A stretch of 64,000 nucleotides of DNA from Sphingomonas ginsenosidivorax (GCF_007995065.1 NZ_VOQR01000001.1:3476501-3540500), one strand, 5' to 3'; numbered from the stretch's first letter, positions 26,945 through 35,988 are shown. The notes: a model not told the origin generated them from the sequence alone. Made by a program: numbers and translations.

Positions 26945-27292
26945 ATGGGATTCTTCAGTCGTTTTTCGCCGCTCGCGGCCTATCGGGACCTGCGGTTCTT
27001 CCTCGCCAACCGGCAGCCGCACGAACTGTGGTTCCTGATCGCCGCGCTCTGCGTGACCAGCTTCCTGGTCTATGCGTTCGCCAAGGATTCCTACGCCGAG
27101 CCGGTCTATCGGCCCAAGATCATCTATGTCGAGCAATGGCCGTCGGATCGCACCGATGCCCAGATCATCGCGCAGCAGAAGATCGATGCGCCGATTAAGG
27201 CTAAGGCGCTCGCCGAGCAGAAGAAGCGCGAGGAGGAGACCCGCGCGGTGTTCAAGCGGATGGACGACAAGATGACGGCGATGGGGCTCTGA
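26945..27292 (+). CDS. Hypothetical single-span membrane protein (115 aa)
   Basis: A 115-residue protein with one membrane segment (about 33-50, LWFLIAALCVTSFLVYAF). A C-terminal charged helix is rich in K, E and Q (AEQKKREEETRAVFKRMDDK) and probably forms a coiled coil. It begins MGFFSRFSPLAAYRDLRFFL. I do not recognise a family. It is directly upstream of ribD and its stop overlaps the apparent ribD start, so ribD translation probably depends on ribosomes finishing this gene. No link with riboflavin chemistry is visible. Confidence 0.72.
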   Translation: MGFFSRFSPLAAYRDLRFFLANRQPHELWFLIAALCVTSFLVYAFAKDSYAEPVYRPKIIYVEQWPSDRTDAQIIAQQKIDAPIKAKALAEQKKREEETRAVFKRMDDKMTAMGL

Positions 27293-28440
27293 GCGACGCC
27301 CGGAGCGATGCGGCCTGGATCGGCGTCGCGCTGGCGCTGGCCGAGCGGACGCGCGGGGCGACCGCGCCCAATCCCAATGTCGGGTGCGTGATCGTGGCGG
27401 ACGGCCGCGTCGTCGGGCGCGGCTGGACGCAGGCAGGCGGGCGACCGCATGCCGAGGCGATGGCGCTGGCCGAAGCGGGCGACGCGGCGCGCGGGGCGAC
27501 GGCGTATGTGACGCTGGAGCCGTGTGCGCATCTGTCGGCGCGCGGGCCGGCCTGCTCGGACCTGCTGGTCGCGGCGGGGGTTACCCGAGTCGTTGCGGCA
27601 CTGCGCGATCCCGATCCGCGGACCGCGGGCGCGGGGTTCGCGCGGCTCGAGACGGCGGGGATCGCGGTCGAGACCGGCATGCGCGCGGACGCGGCGCGAC
27701 GGTCGATGGCGGGGTTCCTCGCGCGACGCCGGTTCGGCCGGCCGCAGGTGACGCTGAAGCTCGCCACCTCGCTCGACGGGTGCATCGCGATGGCCGACGG
27801 CACGAGCCGGTGGATCACCGGGCCGCAGGCGCGCGCGCATGCGCATCTCGAACGGAGCCGGCACGAGGCGATCCTGATCGGGCGCGGGACCTATGTGGCG
27901 GATGCGCCGCGGCTCGACGTGCGGCTGGCCGGGCTGGAGTCGCGTGCGCCGCGGCGGGTGATGCTGTCTGGCAGCTTGGCGCCCTCTGCCTCTCCCCTAG
28001 CCTCCGCACTCCGTCACCCCAGCGAAGGCTGGGGTCTCGCCGAGGGACAGGGTCGCTCTCCCCAACAGAAAGACCCCAGCCTTCGCTGGGGTGACGGAGA
28101 GGGGGAGGGTGACGGGCCGGGTGACGGGGCGGGGCGGCGGTCCGAAGCGGAAGGTGAAGGCTGGACCGTGATTGCGCGCCCCGCCGAGATCGCCACGCTC
28201 GACGGCGTCGACCACATCCTCGTCGAGGGCGGCGCACAGACCGCGGCGGCGTTCCTCGCCGCGGACCTGGTCGACCGGCTGCTGCTCTACCGCGCGCCGA
28301 TCCTGATCGGCGGCGGCCTGCCCGCGATCGGTGCGATCGGGATCGATCTTTCCGCCGCGCACGGGCGTTGGACGGCGATCGACGCGCGGCAACTTGGCAG
28401 TGATCGTCTCGAAGTCTACGAGCGCGCGAGGAGCGACTAA
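27289..28440 (+). CDS. ribD: Bifunctional riboflavin deaminase/reductase RibD with palindromic insertion
   Basis: Catalyses deamination and then reduction of the pyrimidine intermediate in riboflavin synthesis. The deaminase zinc site is complete: His54 in RPHAEAMA, Cys79 in EPCAH and Cys89 in GPACS. The reductase domain starts near [17 protein letters not shown] and ends normally ([24 protein letters not shown]). No ATG, GTG or TTG exists in frame between the stop at 27202 and Val34 (27388), which is already inside the deaminase. CTG 27289, overlapping the previous TGA, is the best start. Residues about 241-270 come from a palindromic repeat (28011-28097), flanked by low-complexity sequence. 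It is the first rib gene of the operon. Confidence 0.88.
   Translation: MSDARSDAAWIGVALALAERTRGATAPNPNVGCVIVADGRVVGRGWTQAGGRPHAEAMALAEAGDAARGATAYVTLEPCAHLSARGPACSDLLVAAGVTRVVAALRDPDPRTAGAGFARLETAGIAVETGMRADAARRSMAGFLARRRFGRPQVTLKLATSLDGCIAMADGTSRWITGPQARAHAHLERSRHEAILIGRGTYVADAPRLDVRLAGLESRAPRRVMLSGSLAPSASPLASALRHPSEGWGLAEGQGRSPQQKDPSLRWGDGEGEGDGPGDGAGRRSEAEGEGWTVIARPAEIATLDGVDHILVEGGAQTAAAFLAADLVDRLLLYRAPILIGGGLPAIGAIGIDLSAAHGRWTAIDARQLGSDRLEVYERARSD
28011..28097 (+). repeat. Palindromic element inserted in frame within ribD
   Basis: Arms 28011-28037 and 28071-28097 are perfect 27-base reverse complements (CCGTCACCCCAGCGAAGGCT... and ...TTCGCTGGGGTGACGG), with a 33-base centre. The ends match the intergenic CCGTCA/TGACGG family. 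It is read through as [10 protein letters not shown]...DPSLRWGD without a stop or frame change. Confidence 0.95.
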
Positions 28441-29067
28441 ATGTTCACCGGAATCGTCAGCGACATCGGAACCATCGCCAGCGTCGAGACGCGTGGCGAC
28501 ACGCGCATCGTCGTGGAGACCGCGTACGACACGACCACCGTCGACCTGGGCGCGTCGATCGCCTGTTCGGGCGTCTGCCTCACGGTGGTGGACAAGGGCC
28601 AGCGAGAGGGGGGCCCCAACTGGTTCGCGGTCGACGTGTCGGGCGAGACGATCAGCCGCACTGCGACCGACCAGTGGACCAAGGGCCGCCCACTCAACCT
28701 CGAGCGCGCGATGAAGCTCGGCGAGGAACTCGGTGGCCACATCGTCACGGGGCATGTCGACGGCGTCGCCGAGGTGCTCGGCGTCGAGCCCGACGGCGAT
28801 TCGCTGCGGATCGGCTTCGCGGTACCCGCCGCCATCGCGCCGTTCCTCGCGCCAAAAGGATCGATCACGGTCGACGGCGTGTCGCTGACGGTCAATTCGG
28901 TTGCGGATCACGGCGACGTCACCCATTTCGCGGTCAACATCATTCCGCACACGCAGGGCGCGACGACACTCGGCGCGTTGGCGGCCGGGCGATCGGTCAA
29001 CATCGAGATCGACGTGCTCGCCCGCTATCTGCAACGCATGGAGCATTATCGTGCAAAAGCCGGCTGA
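28441..29067 (+). CDS. ribE: Riboflavin synthase (alpha-type)
   Basis: A 208-residue enzyme that dismutates two 6,7-dimethyl-8-ribityllumazine molecules to riboflavin. It starts with the diagnostic MFTGIV and has two lumazine-binding domains: [11 protein letters not shown] with a [10 protein letters not shown] strand in the first, [14 protein letters not shown] at the junction, and [12 protein letters not shown] in the second. The ATG immediately follows the ribD stop. The next gene begins inside its last codons, so this is a tightly coupled operon. Confidence 0.96.
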   Translation: MFTGIVSDIGTIASVETRGDTRIVVETAYDTTTVDLGASIACSGVCLTVVDKGQREGGPNWFAVDVSGETISRTATDQWTKGRPLNLERAMKLGEELGGHIVTGHVDGVAEVLGVEPDGDSLRIGFAVPAAIAPFLAPKGSITVDGVSLTVNSVADHGDVTHFAVNIIPHTQGATTLGALAAGRSVNIEIDVLARYLQRMEHYRAKAG

Positions 29068-30184
29068 ACTCGCGCGTCTCAAACATGCGTTCCTGTCGTC
29101 GCCCGAAGAGATCATCGACGAGGCGCGCAACGGCCGGATGTTCATCCTGGTCGACGACGAGGACCGCGAGAACGAGGGCGACCTGGTCATCCCCGCGCAG
29201 ATGGCGACCCCGGACGCGATCAACTTCATGGCCAAATACGGCCGCGGGCTGATCTGCCTCGCGCTGACCAAGGCGCGCGTCGAGGAACTCGGGCTCGACC
29301 TGATGAGCCGCAACAACGGCACGGTCTACGAGACCGCGTTCACGACCTCGATCGAGGCGCGCACCGGGGTGACCACGGGCATCTCCGCCGCCGACCGCGC
29401 CCGCACGATCGCGGTCGCGATCGACGCCAACAACGCCGCGTCGGAGATCGTGTCGCCGGGCCACGTCTTCCCGCTGGTCGCGCGCGACGGCGGCGTGCTG
29501 GTGCGCACCGGGCATACCGAGGCAGCGGTCGACGTCGCGCGGCTCGCCGGGCTCAACCCGTCGGGCGTGATCTGCGAGATCATGAACGACGACGGCACGA
29601 TGGCGCGGATGGACGATCTGCTGCCGTTCGCGCAGTTCCACAACATCAAGGTCGGCACGATCCGCGACCTGATCGCCTACCGTCGCCGCCACGACCATCT
29701 CGTCGAGCGCCGCGCGGAGGCCAAGTTCACCAGCCAGTGGGGCGGCGACTGGACCGCCTACACCTTCTGGAACAAGGCGACCGGCACCGAGCAGGTCGCG
29801 CTGGTCAAGGGCAAGGTCGACCCCGCCAAGCCGACCCTGGTGCGGATGCACGCGATGTCGCCCTTCGCCGACCTGTTCGGCGAGACCGGCGACCGCGGCC
29901 AGCTGCTTGCGCGCTCGATGACTCAGATCGCCGCCGAGGGTTCGGGCGTGATCGTCGTCATCAACAAGCCGCGCCCCGACGGCGTTGCCGCCGCGATCCG
30001 CCACAAGGCGGGCGAGACGACCCCGGACATGGACGAGCTGCGCGACTACGGCGTCGGCGCGATGATCCTGACCGAACTCGGCGTCCACGACATGATCCTG
30101 CTCACCAACACGCATCACACGCTTGTCGCGCTCGACGGCTACGGCCTGTCGATCGTCGGCGAGCGTCGAATCGAGGACCTCTGA
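29051..30184 (+). CDS. ribB: 3,4-dihydroxy-2-butanone-4-phosphate synthase with degenerate GCH-II domain
   Basis: A 377-residue RibBA-shaped protein. The N-terminal DHBP synthase domain (about 10-210) looks intact: [44 protein letters not shown]. It makes the four-carbon unit for lumazine synthesis. The C-terminal region (about 215-377) follows the GTP cyclohydrolase II fold but lacks the zinc cysteines; the expected CxC segment reads [19 protein letters not shown]. Only the first activity is therefore expected, and the full GCH-II is encoded at 56447. The start is GTG 29051 with GGAG seven bases upstream, overlapping ribE by 17 bases. Confidence 0.92.
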   Translation: MQKPAELARLKHAFLSSPEEIIDEARNGRMFILVDDEDRENEGDLVIPAQMATPDAINFMAKYGRGLICLALTKARVEELGLDLMSRNNGTVYETAFTTSIEARTGVTTGISAADRARTIAVAIDANNAASEIVSPGHVFPLVARDGGVLVRTGHTEAAVDVARLAGLNPSGVICEIMNDDGTMARMDDLLPFAQFHNIKVGTIRDLIAYRRRHDHLVERRAEAKFTSQWGGDWTAYTFWNKATGTEQVALVKGKVDPAKPTLVRMHAMSPFADLFGETGDRGQLLARSMTQIAAEGSGVIVVINKPRPDGVAAAIRHKAGETTPDMDELRDYGVGAMILTELGVHDMILLTNTHHTLVALDGYGLSIVGERRIEDL

Positions 30185-30606
30185 TGGCGCATCTCCTGAT
30201 CGTCGAAGCGCGCTTCTACGACCATCTGAACGACCTGCTGGTCGAAGGCGCGAAGGCCGCGATCGAGGCTGCGGGGCATACCCACGAGACGATCACCGTC
30301 CCCGGCGCGCTCGAAGTCCCGGGCGCGATCGCGCTGGCGGCGGAAAGCGAGGCGTATGACGCGTTCGTCGCGCTGGGCGTCGTGATCCGCGGCGAGACCT
30401 ATCATTTCGAGATCGTCGCGGGCGAAAGCGCACGCGGCATCATGGCGCTGACGATGGACGGGCTGTGCATCGGCAACGGCATCCTGACCACCGAGAACGA
30501 GGCGCAGGCGCTCACCCGCGCCCGGCCGAGCGAAGGCGACAAGGGCGGCGGCGCGGCGCAGGCGGCGCTCGCGATGCTGGCGCTCCGGGAACGGTTCGCG
30601 AAATAG
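30184..30606 (+). CDS. ribH: 6,7-dimethyl-8-ribityllumazine synthase
   Basis: A 140-residue enzyme that joins the RibD product and the RibB product into lumazine; family members form pentamers or 60-mers. Motifs are [30 protein letters not shown] with the catalytic histidine, and [12 protein letters not shown]. The ATG shares one base with the ribB stop (TGATG). It is the last gene of the rib operon, and a convergent receptor gene follows after about 70 bases. Confidence 0.96.
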   Translation: MAHLLIVEARFYDHLNDLLVEGAKAAIEAAGHTHETITVPGALEVPGAIALAAESEAYDAFVALGVVIRGETYHFEIVAGESARGIMALTMDGLCIGNGILTTENEAQALTRARPSEGDKGGGAAQAALAMLALRERFAK

Positions 30607-30675
30607 GCACGGGGCGGTCGCCGGCTGCGGAGGCGCGCGCCGGTCGCGCGCCGCCGCCCGGCACTCGCACAAAGA

Positions 30676-33072
30676 TCAGATCCGGAAGCGGACCGTACCC
30701 CCGATCGTGCGCGGATCGCTCGGTGCGCCGAGGATCAGGCCCGAATTGCCCGCCTGGATCGTCAGGTTCTGGATATAGTCGGCGTCGAACAGGTTGCGCG
30801 CCCACATGATCAGTTCGAGGCCATCGGCGAAGCGATAGCCGATATTCGCGTTGGTGAGGGTGTACCCGCGGATATAGGTGAAGCGCGACAGGCTCGGATC
30901 GCCGTTATAGCCGCTGCGCGATGCGGTATCGACATGCGCGAACACCGCACCCGTCCCGACCGGCCGCGTATAATCCAGCCCGGCGGTCAGCGCGAAGCGC
31001 GGCAGCGAGGCGAGCCGGCGACCGGTGAGGCTACACTGCGTCGTCGCTGCGGTCTGCACCTCCAGCGGACAGGGACCGGCGGGATAGTCGCTGTAGGTCC
31101 CGTCCGAATAGGCGACGCTGGTCCGGGCGCTGAGGCCGGGCAGCAGGATCGCGGTGACGTCCGCCTCTATCCCCTTCACCGTCACCTCGGGAATGTTCGA
31201 CAGGTAGCCGCGTAGCTGCACCGTCTGCGTCAGCGAGTTTTCGACCACCGTCGCCTGGAAGTCGTGGACCTTGGTGTAGAAACCGTCGATGTTGAAGATC
31301 AGGCGGCGGTCGAACAGCGATGTCTTGATCCCGGCTTCATAGGTCTCGTTGCGTTCCGGCCGCACCACTGCGGTCGCCAGCACCGGCCGGTTGGCGTTGT
31401 CGAGCGGCAGGCCGGACATGTTGATCCCGCCCGACTTGAAGCCACGCGCATAGCTCGCATAGGCCATCATGCTGTCGGTCGCCTGCCATGCGATGTTGCC
31501 GCGCCCCGACAGGCTGCCGTCGCTGTCGTGCGCCTCGTAGCTTTGCGGACGCAGCACGCCGAGGCGCGCGGCGACGAGCGCGGCGTTGGTCGTCGCGGGG
31601 CCGCCGGAGACGGTGGTGGTGTAATAGCCGTCCTTGTCCTCCTGCGTGTAGCGCAAGCCCAGCGTGGCGGTGAGGCGCGGTACGATCCGCCAGTTGACCT
31701 CGCCGAACGCGGCGTAGCTGAGGCTGCGGAAATCGGTGCGGCCATCCTGTCCGTAGCCGTCGAGCAGGTTCGACGGCACCGGGGTGTTGGCGGCACCCGT
31801 CGTCGTGCCGATCAGATAGCGCGCGGCGGCCGGGCCGTAGATGCTGATCGGACGCCCGACGAGCTTCTGCCGGAACCCGTACAGGCCCGCGACATAGGAG
31901 AGCGGGCCGGTGCCGTTCGAGGCGAGGCGCAGCTCCTGGCTGTACTGGTCCTGGCGCGAGGGAATGTGCTGCGAGAGCTGGACCGGGATACCCGTATAGT
32001 CGCGGTCGTTCTCCGCATCCCAGTTCCAGAACCGCCACGCGCTGACCGAGGTCAGCGTCGCGAAGCCGAGATTCCAGTCGGTGATCGCGCTGACGCCGCC
32101 TTCGTTGGTATCGACGCCGAGCGGCCCGTCGATGTCGGTGACGCGGTCGTACGGATTGGTGCTGGCGGGGGTGTAGCCGAACTGCGCGGCAAGGCCGGTC
32201 GGGCCCCCGAACTGGCGGTTGGCGGCGCGCAGCGAGGTGCCGGTGCGCAGATAGACCTGCCCGCAGCAATAGGCCTGGAAGTTGGTGAAATCGGCGATGA
32301 CGCGCATCTGGATCGTGTCGTCGGGCTTGAACAGCAACTGGCCGCGGACCGCCTGCGTGCCCAGCGTGTTGGTGTCGCGGCCGGTGCGGATATTGTCGAT
32401 GACGCCGTCGCGGCGCGTCGACACGCCCGAGATGCGATAGGCGATGCTGTCGGTGATCGGGCCCGAGGCCCAGCCCTTCGCCTGCACGAAGTTGCGCTCG
32501 CCATAGGAGATCTCGGCAAAGCCTTCGCGCGTGAAGGTCGGTGCGCGCGTGGTGACGTTCAGCGCACCGGCGGTGGTGTTCTTGCCGAACAGCGTGCCCT
32601 GCGGTCCGCGCAGTTCCTCGACCTGTTCGATGTCGGCGAAGTCGAACGCGGCGGTCGCCGGCCGTGCGTGATAGACCTGGTCGACATAGAAGCCGACGCC
32701 CGGCTCCAGCCCGTCATTCGCCTGGCTGACCGCGACCACGCTCGACCCCAGGCCGCGGATGGTGAAGGCGGTGTTGCGCGGATTGGCGGAACTGTAGTTG
32801 AGGCTGGGGATCAGCGTCGTCAGCCCTTGCGTGTTGACCGTGAAGCTCTGGTCGATCAGCGCGCCGCCCACCACCGACAAGGCGGCCGGCACCGTCTGCG
32901 CGTCCTCGGCCCTGCGCCGCGCGGTGACGATGACCTCGGGCAGGCCGTCGCTCGCGTCGGTCGCGGCAGGATCGTTCACGGCGACATCGGGTGCCGGCGT
33001 CTCCGCGAACGCCGGCACGGCGGCGACGGGCATGGCAGCGGCACACAGCAGGACGGCAAGACGCATGGACAT
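30676..33072 (-). CDS. TonB-dependent outer-membrane receptor
   Basis: A 798-residue outer-membrane receptor. A signal peptide runs to about residue 23 (PAFAE). The TonB-box-like segment is LPEVIVTARRRAE, and a plug domain has TIRGLGSS and VEELRGPQGTLFGKNTTAGA. A 22-strand barrel follows, ending in GGTVRFRI with the aromatic-near C-terminal strand of outer-membrane proteins. It takes up a scarce solute with TonB energy. It lies 116 bases downstream of a ModE-like gene on the same strand, with a possible ModE site before it, so molybdate, tungstate or a metallophore is my suggested substrate. Confidence 0.9.
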   Translation of the reverse strand: MSMRLAVLLCAAAMPVAAVPAFAETPAPDVAVNDPAATDASDGLPEVIVTARRRAEDAQTVPAALSVVGGALIDQSFTVNTQGLTTLIPSLNYSSANPRNTAFTIRGLGSSVVAVSQANDGLEPGVGFYVDQVYHARPATAAFDFADIEQVEELRGPQGTLFGKNTTAGALNVTTRAPTFTREGFAEISYGERNFVQAKGWASGPITDSIAYRISGVSTRRDGVIDNIRTGRDTNTLGTQAVRGQLLFKPDDTIQMRVIADFTNFQAYCCGQVYLRTGTSLRAANRQFGGPTGLAAQFGYTPASTNPYDRVTDIDGPLGVDTNEGGVSAITDWNLGFATLTSVSAWRFWNWDAENDRDYTGIPVQLSQHIPSRQDQYSQELRLASNGTGPLSYVAGLYGFRQKLVGRPISIYGPAAARYLIGTTTGAANTPVPSNLLDGYGQDGRTDFRSLSYAAFGEVNWRIVPRLTATLGLRYTQEDKDGYYTTTVSGGPATTNAALVAARLGVLRPQSYEAHDSDGSLSGRGNIAWQATDSMMAYASYARGFKSGGINMSGLPLDNANRPVLATAVVRPERNETYEAGIKTSLFDRRLIFNIDGFYTKVHDFQATVVENSLTQTVQLRGYLSNIPEVTVKGIEADVTAILLPGLSARTSVAYSDGTYSDYPAGPCPLEVQTAATTQCSLTGRRLASLPRFALTAGLDYTRPVGTGAVFAHVDTASRSGYNGDPSLSRFTYIRGYTLTNANIGYRFADGLELIMWARNLFDADYIQNLTIQAGNSGLILGAPSDPRTIGGTVRFRI

Positions 33073-33117
33073 CGATGGACCCCTTCGCGCGGGGTGTCCC
33101 CGCTCATTATGTCCGGG

Positions 33118-33155
33118 CGTATATCGAGGCTATGTTCGTTCGTATATAGAGCGAG
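33118..33155 (-). promoter_or_regulatory. Possible ModE operator before the receptor gene
   Basis: On the minus strand TCGCTCTATATACG resembles the left half of the E. coli ModE site (TCGCTATATA). A second copy of CGTATAT (plus strand 33118-33124) lies 23 bases from the first (33141-33147). The opposite half-site is poorly matched, so this is tentative. It is about 50-80 bases before the receptor ATG. Confidence 0.35.
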
Positions 33156-33188
33156 CCGACAAATCCTACCTGCGTCGAAATCGCGCGT

Positions 33189-33560
33189 TCAGGCGGGTGG
33201 CAGCGGCTCTGGGCGCAGGTGGGAGAGGAGCCGCGCATAGGCCGGCTGATCGGCGATCACGGCGGCGTGCTGTTCCATTTCGCGATAGGCGGCGAGCACT
33301 TCGGTGCCCGCCGGGGTGATCCGCGCTCCGCGCTCGCGGCCGCCGCCGCGGAGCGTCTCGACCAGCGGCGGATCGAAGCAGCGGTTCATCTCGTCGACCA
33401 GCATCCACGCCCGGCGATAGCTCATGCCGAGCGCCTGCCCAGCGCCGGTGATCGATTCGTGGACGATGATCGCCTCGAGCAGATCCGCCTTGCCCGGGCC
33501 GATCGCCGGCGCGTCGCCACAGGCGACCTGCAGCTTCAGCCAGAGCGGCCCGAGCTTCAC
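33189..33560 (-). CDS. ModE-like winged-helix regulator without molybdate-binding domains
   Basis: A 123-residue protein matching the N-terminal DNA-binding half of ModE. It has LLEAIIVHESITGAGQALGM, then SYRRAWMLVDEMNRCF (recognition helix) and the wing LRGGGRERGARITPAGTEVL, followed by a dimerisation helix. ModE normally also has two TOBE domains that bind molybdate; here a separate Mop gene lies one base upstream. The start is GTG 33560, with GGGAAG in the end of mop. It probably represses or activates metal-uptake genes, the adjacent receptor being the obvious candidate. Confidence 0.87.
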   Translation of the reverse strand: MKLGPLWLKLQVACGDAPAIGPGKADLLEAIIVHESITGAGQALGMSYRRAWMLVDEMNRCFDPPLVETLRGGGRERGARITPAGTEVLAAYREMEQHAAVIADQPAYARLLSHLRPEPLPPA

Positions 33561-33561
33561 G

Positions 33562-33768
33562 TTACTTCCCGATCATCACGTCGCTGGCCTTGATGATCAC
33601 GGTGACCGTCTCGCCCTCGGCAAGCCCAAGGTCCGCGATCGCTTCCTCGGTGATGTTCGCGGTGACGATCGTGCCGTTACCGATATCGACCTTGATCGAC
33701 CCGTTGACCGCGCCGGGGGTGATGCCGACGATGGTGCCGGAAATCTGGTTGCGCGCGCTGATCTTCAT
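33562..33768 (-). CDS. mop: Molbindin (Mop/TOBE domain) protein
   Basis: A 68-residue, single TOBE/Mop domain protein, the normal molbindin size. It begins MKISARNQISGTIVGITPGA, continues with VDIGNGTIVTANITEEAIAD and ends in IIKASDVMIGK, the classic anion-binding strand. Molbindins store or sense molybdate and tungstate as hexamers. Two start codons adjoin (33771, 33768); the second is five bases from AGGA. Translation is coupled to the ModE-like gene, suggesting that the pair works as a split ModE. Confidence 0.9.
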   Translation of the reverse strand: MKISARNQISGTIVGITPGAVNGSIKVDIGNGTIVTANITEEAIADLGLAEGETVTVIIKASDVMIGK

Positions 33769-33860
33769 CATGGTCCTTCCTGCAGCCACGCCATATCGAC
33801 GCGTTCGCCGGTGCTGTACCCGCTGCCGCCTTCGACCGCTACGGCGCAGGCCGCGGCGTA

Positions 33861-33895
33861 CCCCGTCATGCCGGACCTGGTCCGGCACGACGGGG
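33861..33895. repeat. Single-hairpin repeat copy
   Basis: CCCCGTC...GACGGGG encloses GCCGGACC/GGTCCGGC, making a nested hairpin. It resembles one arm of the larger CCGTCA elements and lies just past the 3' end of the old yellow enzyme gene, where it may terminate transcription. Confidence 0.8.
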
Positions 33896-33901
33896 TGAGG
33901 C

Positions 33902-34990
33902 TCAGGCGTCCGCGGTCTGCAGCGCCGGGTAGTCGATATAGCCCTCGGGCCCCTGGCTGTACCAGGTCTTCATGTCGTCCTGGTTGAGCGGTGCGCCGGT
34001 GCGCAGGCGCTCGGGCAGGTCGGGGTTGGCGAGGAAGGTACGGCCGAACGCGATCGCGTCCGCCACGCCCGAATCGATCGCGGCCTGCGCCTCGTCGACG
34101 GTGCGATAGTCCGAGTTGAGCACCAGCGGGCCCGAGAAGACCTCGCGGATCTGGGGGCTGATCTTGGGCACGTCGGTCTTGCCGAAGGTACCGTCGGGGC
34201 CGGGCTCGCGCAGTTCGAGGAAGCCGATGCCGATCTCGGACAGCGCCTTGGCCGCCGCGGTGAACAGCGGGATGGGGTTGCTGTCGTTCACGCCCTGCGA
34301 ATCGCCGTTGGGCGACAGGCGGATCGAGGTGCGGTCGGCGCCGATGACGCTCGCAACGCGCTCGGTCACTTCGCGCATCAGCCGGATGCGGTTCTCGATG
34401 CTGCCGCCATAGCGATCGTCACGGAAGTTCGCATTGTCGCGCAGGAACTGGTCGATCAGATACCCGTTCGCGCCGTGGACCTGGACGCCGTCGAACCCGG
34501 CGGCCTTGGCGTTCTTCGCGGCGAGCTCGTAATCGGCGAGCAGGCGGGGGATCTCGTCGGTCTCGAGCGGACGCGCGGTCTCGAAGTCCTGCTTGCCCTC
34601 ATAGGTATGCGCCTGGCCCGCGGTCGCGGTGGCCGAAGACGAGACCGGCTGGCCGCCGATCACCGACGAATGGACCTGGCGGCCCATGTGCCACAGCTGG
34701 ACGACGATCCGGCCGCCGGCGGCGTGGACCGAATCGGTGACGGGCTTCCACGCGGCGACCTGCTCGTCGGTCCACAGGCCCGGCGCGAACGGCCAGCCGA
34801 GACCTTCGCGGCTGATCCCGGTGGCTTCCGAGATGATCAGCCCGGCGCTGGCGCGCTGCGTGTAATAGTCGACCATCATGTCGGTCGGCACCGCGGCCTT
34901 GTCGGCGCGGCCGCGGGTCAGCGGTGCCATGAGGATGCGGTTCGGCGCGGAAATCGCGCCCAGTTGGATCGGATCGAAGAGGTTCGGCAT
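33902..34990 (-). CDS. Old yellow enzyme family ene-reductase
   Basis: A 362-residue FMN-dependent NADPH oxidoreductase that reduces activated C=C bonds (and, in relatives, nitrate esters or N-ethylmaleimide). Motifs are LTRGRADKAAVPTDMMVDYY, QLWHMGRQVH, DGVQVHGANGYLIDQFL and NFRDDRYGGSIENR (FMN/active site), plus AIAFGRTFLANPDL. Length matches the NemA/XenB branch. The ATG follows GGAGCCCCC. It is upstream of mop on the same strand but separated by a hairpin, so probably a separate transcript. Confidence 0.94.
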   Translation of the reverse strand: MPNLFDPIQLGAISAPNRILMAPLTRGRADKAAVPTDMMVDYYTQRASAGLIISEATGISREGLGWPFAPGLWTDEQVAAWKPVTDSVHAAGGRIVVQLWHMGRQVHSSVIGGQPVSSSATATAGQAHTYEGKQDFETARPLETDEIPRLLADYELAAKNAKAAGFDGVQVHGANGYLIDQFLRDNANFRDDRYGGSIENRIRLMREVTERVASVIGADRTSIRLSPNGDSQGVNDSNPIPLFTAAAKALSEIGIGFLELREPGPDGTFGKTDVPKISPQIREVFSGPLVLNSDYRTVDEAQAAIDSGVADAIAFGRTFLANPDLPERLRTGAPLNQDDMKTWYSQGPEGYIDYPALQTADA

Positions 34991-35122
34991 GGGGGCTCCT
35001 TAGTGCCTGACGGGGGCAAGATAGGACGCTAAGGGTCGGGTCGCATCGCCTGTGGGCGAAAGAATAACTTGGGGCCGTTGCGCACTGCACCATGGTGCCC
35101 ATCTGACTGGTCGGGAGACAGC

Positions 35123-35776
35123 ATGACCGAAGACCTGACGCTCGACGAGATTCGCGACCGGCTCGCACCCGGCATCGCCGCCAATGCGGCGTTCGACGGC
35201 TGGGGCGACGCCGCGCGCGACATGGCGGCCGAGGGTGCCGGGATCGATCCCGACGTCGCGGCGCTCGCCTTTCCCGGCGGCGCGGTGGACATGATCGACG
35301 CGTGGTTCGCGAGCATCGACGCCGCGATGGCGCAGGCGCTGCCGCCGGAGACGCTCGCGACGATGAAGATCCGCGCGCGGATCGCCGCCCTGGTCGAGGC
35401 ACGGATCGATGCGGTCGCGCCGTACCGCGAATCGCTGCGCCGGGCCCTGGCGATCCTCGCGCTGCCGCAGAACGTCGCGCGCGGCGCGAAGCTCGGGTGG
35501 CGCACCGTCGACGGCATGTGGCGCGCCGCGGGCGACGTCGCGACCGATTACAACCACTATACCAAGCGCACGATCCTGTTCGGCGTCTACGGCGCGACGA
35601 TGACCGTGCTGCTCGACGACGACAGCGAGGGGCAGGCGGACACGCGTGCGTTCCTGGCGCGGCGGATCGACGGGATCATGGCGTTCGAGAAGGCCAAGGC
35701 GGGCTTCCTCGCGCGGACCGCCAACCGGCCGAGCCTGTCGCGGTTCGTCGGGCGGTTGCGGTACCCGGTACGGTAG
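35123..35776 (+). CDS. COQ9 family ubiquinone biosynthesis protein
   Basis: A 217-residue, all-helical protein of the COQ9 family, which binds lipid intermediates and assists the hydroxylation steps of ubiquinone synthesis. The TetR-like N-terminal half ends in AALAFPGGAVDMIDAWFASI. The diagnostic C-terminal domain reads RTVDGMWRAAGDVATDYNHY followed by TKRTILFGVYGATM. ATG 35123 follows GGGAGACAGC. It is a single gene with an element behind it. Confidence 0.9.
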   Translation: MTEDLTLDEIRDRLAPGIAANAAFDGWGDAARDMAAEGAGIDPDVAALAFPGGAVDMIDAWFASIDAAMAQALPPETLATMKIRARIAALVEARIDAVAPYRESLRRALAILALPQNVARGAKLGWRTVDGMWRAAGDVATDYNHYTKRTILFGVYGATMTVLLDDDSEGQADTRAFLARRIDGIMAFEKAKAGFLARTANRPSLSRFVGRLRYPVR

Positions 35777-35800
35777 GGACGAAGGGGGACTCGGACCAAG

Positions 35801-35910
35801 CCACCACCCCGGCGGAGGCCGGGGCCCAATTGGAAAGGTCCTCGTGATGGACGACCGGCCTTCGTCACGTCCGTTCCCCAATTGGGCCCCGGCCTGCGCC
35901 GGGGTGGTGG
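35801..35910. repeat. 33-bp inverted-repeat element, CCACCACCCCGG subtype
   Basis: Arms 35801-35833 (CCACCACCCCGGCGGAGGCC...) and 35878-35910 (...CTGCGCCGGGGTGGTGG) pair with one mismatch over 33 bases around a 44-base centre. It sits between the COQ9 gene and feoA. Confidence 0.93.
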
Positions 35911-35969
35911 TGGGATCGGCATTGTCTATCACGGTTGCGAGCACTCGGGGCTTTCCCTTTCCTCCCGTT

Positions 35970-35982
35970 ACTGATAATCAGT
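35970..35982. promoter_or_regulatory. Possible Fur-type site before feoA
   Basis: ACTGATAATCAGT has 5-bp inverted arms ACTGA/TCAGT, and its GATAAT core is reminiscent of Fur boxes. It ends six bases before the feoA start, where binding would block translation or transcription start. Only partial match to a consensus. Confidence 0.35.
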
Positions 35983-35988
35983 CGCATC

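Noticed and set aside
28011-28097. Rho-independent terminator within ribD
   Set aside because: The long stem is interrupted by a 33-base centre and there is no T run; downstream rib genes need read-through. It could still attenuate transcription.
30607-30675. FMN riboswitch near the rib genes
   Set aside because: I looked upstream of ribD and after ribH and found no RFN-element conserved segments; ribD is fused to the upstream frame with no leader.
31264-33240. A 658-codon plus-strand open frame opposite the TonB-dependent receptor
   Set aside because: Shadow frame: low-complexity Gly/Ala/Arg/Val sequence, no motif, and no ribosome site.
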